DNA of 32,613 bases from Ophiothrix spiculata (Eukaryota; Echinodermata; Ophiuroidea; Amphilepidida; Ophiotrichidae). The DNA is taken from NCBI GenBank assembly GCA_000969725.1, contig JXSR01S018781.1. One strand, 5' to 3'. The translations under genes were made by a program, and so were the position numbers. This document shows positions 10,995-20,039 of the stretch, one piece after another. The notes beneath the pieces were generated by a model. It was not told where the DNA came from, made no database searches, and was given only the letters and a program-made list of their open reading frames with translations. Each line of letters starts with the position of its first letter. Position 1 is the first letter of the stretch.

Positions 10995-12162
10995 CTGATT
11001 ACTTTATAATGATATACATAAATATGAAAGGTTTTATTTGAGAATATAATACATGAACAAACTTTTTTGTGTTTGCTTGGGGGAGGACATATCACAGGCC
11101 TGTTTTGGCCTTCCAGCCCTCTCTTCCATAATTGTGTGGTTTGAAACCTCTAAACTCGGGCTCAAAACATAATTTCATTCAAATGCAAATCCTTTAATGT
11201 CTTTGGTAAAATGGATACAAGCTAAAAAGCTCTTTTAAACGCTATTGGTGCGCACATAAGTTAAATAATTTACTATATTCTTCAATACCAATGGAATATA
11301 TTTTTCCGTGGATAAATACCCTTCTAAGACTCCATGTTTTCAGTTTACTTGCTTTGCTGCCTATTTTAGTAATTGCCTAAGTACGAATTTATACTTAGAG
11401 GTTTTTTGCAGGTTTTTGGTGAATGTGTGCGGTTTAGTATGAAATGTTGATAATGACAACAGTTTTGAATATTCAAACAGCCTGAATTTGATATCTAAAA
11501 ATTCAAAAATGGTTCCCATCCCAGAATGATTGGGCATTGAATTCTGCTCCGTGGATACAACATATCCATGCTTTCGTACCAAATGACACCATTTTTCAAA
11601 AATACCCACAATATTTATACCGTATAACATTATAACTAAAAAATAAAGGTTGATTGAAATATTCAAAATATAATAATTTTTTTTTTATATGTAATAAAAT
11701 ATTCCCACCGGTGTCTTCTGAAAATAGAAACATTATTGTGTATTTGTAATAAAAAGTAAAAGTGAATTCACTATCTTGGTTTCATTGACATTAAACTGTA
11801 CTTTATGTCTTCTTAAATTTCTTATAGTAGCACATTTTGATACCGATGTAGAATGAAACAGCTTAACCGAAAGCATTAAATGCACATCAAAGAGAGACGT
11901 TAGAGACAAAATATAAACACATTCATGCGTAATCAATATAGCAGATATATCTGATTTAACATTTTCATTAATCTGGATTTGCTATCTTAGAAGATATGGT
12001 TTTCGCTCAAATGAACACTTATTCTTACAAGTCATAATAGAATTAAATAATAAAGAAAGAAATATAACCATAAAGTATTATTTTTATCTAACTGGTTTTA
12101 TTTCTGCAGTGTTTCTTATTATTAAGGAATAAATTTGTGGAGAAGACGACTAAATCATTTGT

Positions 12163-12630
12163 AATTGAATACGCCAGAATAAGAACATCCCAACTCCAAT
12201 AGCTCCCTTCTGTTAATTATATTTATAAAATATAAATGCCTACACATTTCTGAAAATACTTTCACATCACTAAATAGCATTTCCATGTCAATATCCTAAT
12301 CATATTGTCACATTTGACCTTGTAGTTGACTTGTTTAGACATTGTTAGATAATTGTTATAGTCATAGTTGCTATATTTAAACAGCCATTACAAGAACATC
12401 CCAACCCCATTAGCTCCCCTCTGTAACTATATGCTAGGAAAGTTTTCTAATAATGTTTAACAAAGTCAACTGCAAGGTAAAATGTGACACTATGATTGGG
12501 ATTAAAGACATGGAAATGCTTTCTAGTGATTTGAAAGCATTTTCAGAGATTTATATGCATTTATATTTTACATAACTTAACAGAAGGGAGCTATTGGAGT
12601 TGGGATGTTCTTATTCTGGCGTATTCAATT
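12163..12630. mobile_element. 460-bp foldback element with AATT duplication
   Basis: The element 12167-12626 begins GAATACGCCAGAATAAGAAC and ends with the exact inverse. Inverted similarity runs on for about 170 bases per arm (to about 12345 and from about 12452). AATT flanks it (12163-12166 and 12627-12630); unit A shows the unoccupied aattaatt at 2292-2299. The spacer holds an extra degraded copy of the left end (12391-12432, 'caagaacatcccaacccc') in direct orientation. There is no coding capacity, and the family is not assigned. Confidence 0.9.
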
Positions 12631-13616
12631 AATTAGACAAGGAGTCGTTTACAATCCCTACATGATAAACTTCCCTGCTTATTCTATGAATTCGCTATTA
12701 GACACTTTTAAGTTAACTGCTTGGCAATCTCAAAACAATTTGGCACGTAATGTGCACTTTGGTATCGATTATCTAGATTAAATAGTTCCCCTAACTACGT
12801 GTTTAGAATACATAATTAAACGCACGAACCACAAACGATTTGCTTGTAACACATTTTCTTTGAATCTATGGTAAGCCATATGTAGCAAAGAATATAGCCA
12901 TCAAAATGTGTCTTTCTTTCCAAGATTTGCTAGTAATTAAGTTATAGGTAAAGAAATTGGGCAATTTCATTTGGAGAGTGCAAATTCAAATTAAATTTCT
13001 TATCCAAAAGTTCATAGAAATAAAAAAACATTTGACGGGAGAATCCCTGCATTAAAACTCCGTATGCACCTGTACGCGTTATAGATGGTAACAATAAGCG
13101 TTGACAAGTGAACGTACTGCATGAAGAACTTGAACTTTCTTCCTTCTTTTTCAACAGACTTAAATTGGCAAATTTATTACGTTAGCCGAAAGATGTTTCT
13201 TCTTGTTGTTCTTCTAAATTCATTTTAATCGGAAAAGGGTATGTCAATCGAGCCGTCGTAATCCGCTGTAGAATGTCATTATCGAATTATTTTTCCAAGG
13301 ATACAGGTCTAAACAAGTAGATAATTGCATTAATTGAGAATTAGAGTCAATCCTACCAAATATCACGGTAGACATATTTGTTAAATGATGAAAGTAACTT
13401 ACCTGTTATTATGTGAGCTTACTGCATTTACATGCAATGATTTGTATCTGCATTTTAGATATCTATCTAAATAAGACTGAATCTAAAATCGTTAAAATCA
13501 ACACTTTTCAAATAAATTGATAGTTTTGATTGTGATATATTCGAAGTATAACGAAAGAATTATTTGTGACACTTCTGTCAGAAAAATAACAAAAGTATGT
13601 ATATATAAAATAAATT

Positions 13617-13781
13617 GAATATTTAGGGTTGTGAGAGTCAGCTGTTAAAAAATATGAAAATAGTGACATAATGCCAAAAACGTGCTGAAAATACCACAAA
13701 AGCTGAGATTATGACTCTTTTGAAGGCATGAAAAAACCTGTAATCATATTATAATCTAAACTCTCACACCCCTGAATATTT
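13617..13781. mobile_element. hAT-like MITE, unit B counterpart of 3311-3461
   Basis: Element 13625-13773 (149 bp) between GAATATTT duplications (13617-13624, 13774-13781). It has the same site and ends as in unit A, with point changes and small indels, so it was inherited through the duplication. Confidence 0.85.
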
Positions 13782-14109
13782 TTGCGCTAACTAAAGGCAA
13801 TAATTATCTGTTCATCTGGATTTAAAAATGAGCAAATGTATCGATTCAAATCCAGGGTCACACTTTGTCCCATACGCTACACTTATGTTATAGAAACTTT
13901 ACATGAAGTAAGATATAACTGTTAAAGTGTAACAACAAAAAGTTAAACGGAAAATTTGTTTTTGGTAATGACTTTTTTAACTCATACTATATTCCTTTGG
14001 GTCTACGGAAGTTAGAGTTTTGAATCAGGAAAATCGTCTATAACTTTTGGATTGTCAAAGCCTCAAAATGAACAAATCGAATTTTTCAAGATCAATTCTC
14101 CTTTACAAA

Positions 14110-14213
14110 CCTGTTAGTGGTTTCCTTATACTAAAATCGGTTATAAACTTGGAGGAGTTAACCTGTTAGTGGTTTCCTTATACTAAAATCGGTTATAAAC
14201 TTGGAGGAGTTAA
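14110..14213 (+). repeat. Perfect 52-bp tandem duplication in the core block
   Basis: 14110-14161 and 14162-14213 are identical by eye, each running from 'cctgttagtggtttcc' to 'ggaggagttaa'. Unit A has one copy, preceded by 'tcctaactgatgaaaa', which unit B lacks. The event therefore combined a small deletion with a duplication, after A and B separated. Confidence 0.9.
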
Positions 14214-14770
14214 TTTGCGCTTGTGCTGCTAAATATCAAATTGAATAAGAAACGTAAGTTAACAGCATAAATCAATTGTCACTTTCTTCTCTGTATTTCA
14301 ATTAGCAATTTTAATTACATTTAACTTTTTTTGATCTCTAATCTCTTTTGCCTGTTTTATTTCTTACAAAACCATGTCAAATTATAATTTCATCCGTGCT
14401 TTCAAAGTTACTGATGGTAGTTTTCTCTATGTTGCATGCCATACAATGCCTTAAGCATTATTAGCATAGAATGTACAATTTACATTCTTTCCTAGCTGTT
14501 AGAATGATTTTTACATCGGTTTTAAATGTATAAGTTTGCGAATACTGCCCTGTCGCGAAAAAGTGATCTACGTTTTAAACATTTAGAGAAAGAATACCAA
14601 TAATTTGCATAAGTATGTTTATCACATGAGACACAATGTAAACCAGTAAGCAATGCATGGACCAAATGCGCAATTGTGTGTCAAAATCTAATTCATGTTC
14701 TTAAACTGCATATTGTGAACAATATGTTAATTCTTTGTAAGATCCTTAGATAAAAACTACAATGCAATTA

Positions 14771-14794
14771 TTTCCTTAAGTTTACTTAAGGAAA
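14771..14794. repeat. Perfect 11-bp inverted repeat created in unit B
   Basis: TTTCCTTAAGT and ACTTAAGGAAA flank a TT. Unit A has only the left arm and 'acttacactg' after it (about 4420-4442). The added bases in B complete the palindrome, as expected from a template switch during replication. Confidence 0.7.
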
Positions 14795-15004
14795 GTTTAC
14801 ACTATCAAAATGCATATAGATATAACTTTCAGCTACGCAACAAGTATGTCATAAACGTAGGCGTATCAAACAAAGTGGCATAATAGTAAAGTAATGTAAA
14901 TACAATTGTGTTTTTCTGATGTATTTGAATGTCAATGACAGGCAAATGCATTGGGTTGCCTAGTACGTATCATCAAATTAACCATTAAAGAATTATCAGA
15001 GAAA

Positions 15005-15710
15005 ATATGTGATGGCTCACCCGAAAGGGGGGACTTTGCAGATGATACCAATTTTGAGTTTTTCATTTCATCTGTTGCAGCATTTTCTAAGCTTTAAAAT
15101 GACACCTTGCTTGTTGAAATTGATCAAGGCGATCAAATTTTACAGCAGAAAATCTGCTGGAAATTCTTATTGTTTTCCTTATTTTTTGCTGCCTATTTTC
15201 ACCTGTACCACGTGTATCAAAAAAATTGTGCACGGATTAAAACTGATTTTGACCTTGATAAAAGCACCAAATCATAGTTTTCTTGTTATTGTAGTAAAGC
15301 AAATTTAATAAGCTTTCAAATGCAGAAAAAATGATGGAAATCGGATGAAAAATAAAAAAGATATGACCAATTTTGTAAGTACGTCTCTTTTTCTTCCATT
15401 CCAATGGGATTTACACAGTTAAGCAAGATATTACATATCACAATTACGGGTTATGGCATTATGATAAAAGCTAAAAGTACTCACAAAATTGGTCATATCT
15501 TTTTTATTTTTCATCCGATTTCTATAATTGTTTCTGCATTTGAAAGGTTATTTAATCTGCTTTACTACAATAACAAGTACATTATAAATTGGTGCTTTTA
15601 TCAAGGTCAAAATCAGTTTTAATCCGTGAACAATTTTTTTTGATACACGTGGTATCTTGAAAAGTGTTCTGTCGCAAAGTCCCCCTTTTCGGGGTGAGTC
15701 ATCACATATA
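15005..15710. mobile_element. TGATGACTCACC-ended MITE, long copy with a nested element
   Basis: The outer element spans 15009-15706. Its ends are GTGATGGCTCACCCGAAAGG and the inverse of it (CTTTTCGGGGTGAGTCATCAC, with small differences), continuing to ACTTTGC and GCAAAGT. ATAT flanks it (15005-15008, 15707-15710); a TA duplication is equally possible because of the end bases. Unit A keeps the empty site at 4641-4644. Apart from the nested 445 bases it aligns end to end with 16035-16288. The frames at 15009-15308 and 15404-15622 are by-products. Confidence 0.9.
15206..15654. mobile_element. 445-bp foldback element nested in the outer MITE
   Basis: 15208-15652 starts CCACGTGTATCAAAAAAATT and ends with its inverse GATACACGTGG. 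TA stands on each side (15206-15207, 15653-15654). The sister element has the single TA at 16236-16237, in 'accagtatcttgaaaag'. The arms are about 170 bases ('gaccttgataaaagcacc' against 'ggtgcttttatcaaggtc', 'atgaccaattttg' against 'caaaattggtcat') around a spacer of about 100 bases. The TA duplication suggests a Tc1/mariner-like source; there is no coding sequence. Confidence 0.92.
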
Positions 15711-16030
15711 GAAGAGCATAATCACAGTCCAATGTAATTGCACACAGCACTTATCGACAATTACAAAATGGATAAAGTGTTTCAACATAATGATGTGAAA
15801 GAGACTGAAGTCATGAGCAGATCACAAACTACCAAACTTTGAATCCAAACAGAAATCAATGGGTGATACGTTTTGCTTCGTGCTTGCTTACAATGATTTG
15901 AGCAATTATGTAAAGTGAGATTGGACAGTGATTAGGGACAAAATGATTCCCAGACCTTTAGTTAAAACCTCTCAAAAGCAATGATGTATGTAATTGTGTA
16001 ATTGTACATGTGCTAGCTCAACATATGGAA

Positions 16031-16292
16031 ATATATGATGACTCACCCCGAAAGGGGGGGGGGCTTTGCAGATGATATCAATTTTGAGTTTATCATTGCA
16101 TCTGTTACAGCTTTTTCTAAGCTGTAAAATGACACCTTATTTGTTGAAATTGATCAAGGCGGTCAAATTTTACAACGGAAAATCTGTTGAAAATTCTTAT
16201 TATTTTTCCTATTTTGTGTTACCTATCTTCACCAGTATCTTGAAAAGTGTTCTGTCGCAAAGTCCCCCTTTTCGGGGTGAGTCATCACATAT
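16031..16292. mobile_element. TGATGACTCACC-ended MITE, short copy (254 bp)
   Basis: Element 16035-16288 with ATAT on both sides (16031-16034, 16289-16292). The unoccupied site is in unit A at 5226-5229. The ends are ATGATGACTCACCCCGAAAG and the inverse, followed by runs of G on the left and C on the right. The interior matches the long copy, for example 'tttgttgaaattgatcaagg', and lacks the nested element. The family was thus active at two sites of unit B after A and B diverged. Confidence 0.92.
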
Positions 16293-16309
16293 TTGTATTC
16301 TCTCAACAA

Positions 16310-17022
16310 TGTCAGACGACACAACATTGAACATATTCTGAGTAAACGATCAAGGTACGACGGTATTAAGTAGTGTATTTTTATATACGTATTGATCCCA
16401 CATTCTTCATGTTATAAGATAACAGCAATTAATGACTGATCACGTATGCTAGTTTATAAGTCAATAATTAAAATCTAGGTAATTTTATATTGCACCTTGT
16501 TAAATTACTAGTTATACCAAAATGCACGTGTATTTAAACAAATATGTGCGAATGTTCTAACCCATTTTATATGTCATCAGTACTTTACCACTTTAACAAA
16601 CATAAGGCACTTTTCACTCCCGTTTCTGAATAATATGGTAGGGTCCTTGATAAAATATTTTACTGGTCCGCATGCTGCGTTTAAAAACCACCACGTTTAT
16701 GAACCACTTTCACTCAGTTCAGCAACAGCAACAATATACACTTTCCACTTGAACAGACATAAGGCACTTTTCACTCTCGTTTCTGAATAATATGGTGGGA
16801 TCCTGGATAAACCATTTTACTGGTCCGCATGCTGCATGTAAAAACAACCTACATTTATGAACCAATTTCACACAGTTCAGTAACAGCAACAATTAAAATC
16901 GTTTCCGTTTCGAAATGCGACCAGAAAAACATATTTTGCCAAATTCAATATTGGTTAGAGCCCCTCCCAAAAATAAAAGTGGCAAATGCATTCCCAAAGG
17001 AAAATATTTGGCTCATAGTCGC
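16310..17022 (+). repeat. Module M, copy 2 of unit B
   Basis: It is similar to 5398-6110, with the same internal doubling (about 16607-16733 and 16757-16895). It is interrupted at its right end by the LINE; the continuation 'gtaagctttattagtacaag' resumes at 17788. Confidence 0.75.
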
Positions 17023-17783
17023 ATAATAATAATAATAATAATAATGTACATTTATGCAGCGCACAAATCCGCCCAAGAGCGCTCATGGCGCCTGAGCTCA
17101 ACAACATACAAAAGCAACATGAGATAACAATGCATCAAGAAAACTAATTATATACAAAAAAAACATTACACATGATTTTGACCATAAGCGGTGTTCATAA
17201 GGTGGGTTTTGAGCATGGATTTGAATGAAACAAGTGAAGAACATGAACGGATCTGAAGAGGCAATGAGTTCCACAAACGGGGGGCAGATACAGAAAAAGC
17301 CCTGTTTCCCCATGAACGCGATGTTTTTTGCTCAGTCAAAAGATGTTTATCGGCTGAACGTAAACCAGAACGTGCGGGAGTGTATGGCACAAGAAGTTCG
17401 GTAAACAATTTGGCACGTAAGGTGCACTTTGGTATCGATTTTCTAGAATAAATAGTTCCTCTTCTTCGTGTTTAGAATACTTAATATAATGCACGAACCT
17501 CATACGATTTGCTTGTCACGCTTTATGTGAACAGAAGGCTTGGTGCGTGTGATCAGACGAGCGGCCATATTTTGTTTCAGTTGCAAGCGATGAATCTGTT
17601 CCTTTGGGAGATTATAAAGAAGTGCATTACCCATGTCCAAACGAGAGGTGATAAAGGCATGAACCAGTTGTTCAGTGGCCTGTGGAGTGAGATATTTGCG
17701 AATTTGTCCCAAATTCCTTATTTGAAAAGATGCAGATTTGACAATAGAAGAAACATGTGAAATTAGAGTCATTGAGTCATCCA
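17023..17783 (-). pseudogene. Truncated CR1/L2-like LINE, reverse transcriptase C-terminal part
   Basis: Read on the minus strand, 17784 to about 17525 encodes the late part of a Jockey-superfamily reverse transcriptase (MDDSMTLISHVSSI, then ITSRLDMGNALLYNLP, then LKQNMAARLI). From 17402 to 17166 follows the usual C-terminus (TPARSGLRSAD, RAFSVSAPRLWNSLPLQIR, FKSMLKTHL). After the stop come about 120 bases of 3' end and an (ATT)n tail at 17045-17023. The N-terminal domains, endonuclease and catalytic RT motifs are absent, so the copy is dead and 5'-truncated. The RT linker of roughly 60-70 codons is missing, replaced by unrelated sequence at 17403-17524. Unit A has no insertion here (6080-6095). 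Confidence 0.9.
17403..17524 (+). repeat. 122-base patch inside the LINE, copy of 20589-20710
   Basis: From 'aaacaatttggcacgtaagg' to 'cttgtcacgcttt' the sequence agrees with unit C at 20589-20710 with one difference seen (tctagaataaat against tctagattaaat). Units A (about 2397-2520) and B (about 12728-12850) are clearly less similar, for example 'gttcccctaactacg' instead of 'gttcctcttcttcg'. Both edges are sharp: LINE sequence stands directly outside. The patch is in the same orientation as unit C. Confidence 0.9.
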
Positions 17784-18010
17784 TAACGTAAGCTTTATTA
17801 GTACAAGTGCATTACACACTTGCGATTTAAAACGAAAGTAGAACATTCGAAGAAGAGTTCGGGAAAGTAAAACAATAGGGACATCATGCAAAAATGCAAC
17901 TGCATATCAACAATCCCGGTAACAATAAATTTTATAACTTGACGGTACTTGCAGGATGCAGGATCTAATACTCAATATAACAATATCCCTTGAAAAAATT
18001 ATGAAATAGC
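17784..18010 (+). repeat. Last part of unit B before similarity ends
   Basis: It matches unit A 6085-6315, including 'caatcccggtaacaataaat' and 'gcaggatctaatactcaata'. A few bases are missing around 17890-17905 relative to A. Confidence 0.8.
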
Positions 18011-18890
18011 TGTAATTCGACTTTCAAAAAGGTCAGCCACGTTAGATTTCAAATTTTATGATGAGCACTTTGTTGTACGAAAAAAGAATCACTCAGTAGA
18101 AGGCGACGATAAAATCGTTTGTAACAGTTTTGAATTATATTAAATCCTATCAATTCATATTTGCATCTATAGTCTATTTTACCAAGGCCGATTTTCCGAT
18201 TTTGGAGAACCTTCCAGCGACGGATTTTCATTTTCCCTGAATGCCAGTTTGGTTAGCAGATAAAACAAATTTATCAATCACTAAAGAGAATTTCAGTGGT
18301 AGTATTGGTTGAAATCATCGTGAAAATACGATCTCATTAAAATTTGCGTTTTCCGATAAGGCGAATATCATTATTAATGAAATCATAAATATTTGATTCT
18401 AATTGCAGAATTGAGCCTTTGAGTCAAGTTACACAACGATGTTTGAAAAAGAGAGATTTTATTAAAGTTTTTATAGGAGTATTATCGCACAATCGCCTTT
18501 GTAAATCAGTGAAGAGATCTGTTTCTATTTTCGATGCGAGTGTACGGGACATGCATATAAAGAGGAGTGTCAAATATTTATGAATTACCTTATATCAATT
18601 TCTCGCCACTTTTCATAGATTATAAATCAAACAACAAAGTTGATGGTTGCAACAAATTTAATTCATATCAGATGTGGAGATGTGGACATAACTTTAATTT
18701 TCGCCCTATTTCTGTTTGTTAATGTTGTGCCATTATTGATTCTAGATGCACGCTTCAATCTGTTCTATATGATGACAGTATAAACAGACGAGATCAGAAT
18801 TCTTGTCATGCTGTGACGTCTCATTAGATAACCAAGATTTGTAGGTTTTGAAGTGGTAGGAATCACTCTACGAGCAGTGTCATTTGTTGA
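18011..18890. other. Sequence not related to the tandem units, no gene recognised
   Basis: No similarity to other parts of the window was seen. On the minus strand an open stretch from about 18890 to 18768 reads NDTARRVIPTTSKPTNLGYL and further to a stop, with coding-like base use but without a clear start or splice sites. Another minus frame at 18049-18231 is rich in basic residues. I recognise neither. It could be the real flank of the array or a sequence joined by the assembler. Confidence 0.4.
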
Positions 18891-18892
18891 CA

Positions 18893-19042
18893 TTGGGCTA
18901 TTCCAGTTGAAGTCAACACACCCCCTATGGAAGATATTACCTTTACCTCCCACACAGGGAGTGTGAATTTCAAATGGGGTTATCTAAATTGGTGACTCTA
19001 TTTAAAATTCACACTCCCTGTGTGGGAGATTAAGGTAATGTC
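18893..19042. mobile_element. Palindromic repeat cut by the assembly gap
   Basis: Arms 18935-18970 and 19005-19041 are inverted copies centred on about 18988 ('tcccacacagggagtgtgaa' against 'ttcacactccctgtgtggga'). The left arm extends outward to 'gggctattccagttgaag' (18895), whose inverse would lie in the N run. Repeats with this sequence occur in marine deuterostome genomes, by recollection. It was probably a MITE of at least 190 bases. Confidence 0.75.
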
Positions 19043-20018
19043 NNNNNNNNNNNNNNNNNNNNNNNNNNNNNNNNNNNNNNNNNNNNNNNNNNNNNNNNNN
19101 NNNNNNNNNNNNNNNNNNNNNNNNNNNNNNNNNNNNNNNNNNNNNNNNNNNNNNNNNNNNNNNNNNNNNNNNNNNNNNNNNNNNNNNNNNNNNNNNNNNN
19201 NNNNNNNNNNNNNNNNNNNNNNNNNNNNNNNNNNNNNNNNNNNNNNNNNNNNNNNNNNNNNNNNNNNNNNNNNNNNNNNNNNNNNNNNNNNNNNNNNNNN
19301 NNNNNNNNNNNNNNNNNNNNNNNNNNNNNNNNNNNNNNNNNNNNNNNNNNNNNNNNNNNNNNNNNNNNNNNNNNNNNNNNNNNNNNNNNNNNNNNNNNNN
19401 NNNNNNNNNNNNNNNNNNNNNNNNNNNNNNNNNNNNNNNNNNNNNNNNNNNNNNNNNNNNNNNNNNNNNNNNNNNNNNNNNNNNNNNNNNNNNNNNNNNN
19501 NNNNNNNNNNNNNNNNNNNNNNNNNNNNNNNNNNNNNNNNNNNNNNNNNNNNNNNNNNNNNNNNNNNNNNNNNNNNNNNNNNNNNNNNNNNNNNNNNNNN
19601 NNNNNNNNNNNNNNNNNNNNNNNNNNNNNNNNNNNNNNNNNNNNNNNNNNNNNNNNNNNNNNNNNNNNNNNNNNNNNNNNNNNNNNNNNNNNNNNNNNNN
19701 NNNNNNNNNNNNNNNNNNNNNNNNNNNNNNNNNNNNNNNNNNNNNNNNNNNNNNNNNNNNNNNNNNNNNNNNNNNNNNNNNNNNNNNNNNNNNNNNNNNN
19801 NNNNNNNNNNNNNNNNNNNNNNNNNNNNNNNNNNNNNNNNNNNNNNNNNNNNNNNNNNNNNNNNNNNNNNNNNNNNNNNNNNNNNNNNNNNNNNNNNNNN
19901 NNNNNNNNNNNNNNNNNNNNNNNNNNNNNNNNNNNNNNNNNNNNNNNNNNNNNNNNNNNNNNNNNNNNNNNNNNNNNNNNNNNNNNNNNNNNNNNNNNNN
20001 NNNNNNNNNNNNNNNNNN
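19043..20018. other. Assembly gap (976 N)
   Basis: A run of N only. It begins inside the right arm of a palindrome and ends shortly before unit C sequence. Any open frame running through it is artificial. Confidence 1.
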
Positions 20019-20039
20019 CTGTACTCCTTTGATCAGATT

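Larger units (their letters stand above)
9882..11224. other. About 1.34 kb present in unit B and absent from A
   Basis: Unit A passes from 'cactaaattgtt' directly to 'agctctttttaaac' (1225-1250); B has these words at about 9870 and 11228 with 1.34 kb between. The insert contains the repeat at 10230-10547 and the MITE at 10555-10987. I found no matching ends or target duplication for the whole block, so it may be a composite of nested insertions or ancestral sequence deleted from A. Confidence 0.65.
8826..18010 (+). repeat. Tandem unit B, broken off at its right end
   Basis: It is collinear with unit A from position 179 to about 6315; similarity ends near 18010 ('tcccttgaaaaaattatgaa'). It is longer than the matching part of A because of insertions: about 1.34 kb at 9882-11224, foldback elements at 12167, 15009 and 16035, and the LINE at 17023. 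The part corresponding to A 6320-8825 is missing before the gap. Confidence 0.9.

Noticed and set aside
11361-11666. A 101-codon minus frame with a relative at 1570-1785
   Set aside because: The similarity follows the DNA duplication, with indels and changes at all codon positions; no family is recognisable.
15009-15622. Plus-strand frames of 99 and 72 codons
   Set aside because: They lie inside the nested MITEs and read through inverted repeats; the second is largely the mirror of the first region.
16066-16341. A 91-codon plus-strand frame
   Set aside because: It runs through the short MITE and out into unit B; it resembles the frame at 15009 only because both are the same element.
17098-17313. 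A 71-codon minus frame overlapping the LINE end
   Set aside because: It is out of frame with the LINE C-terminus (17166-17408), which matches the known family end.
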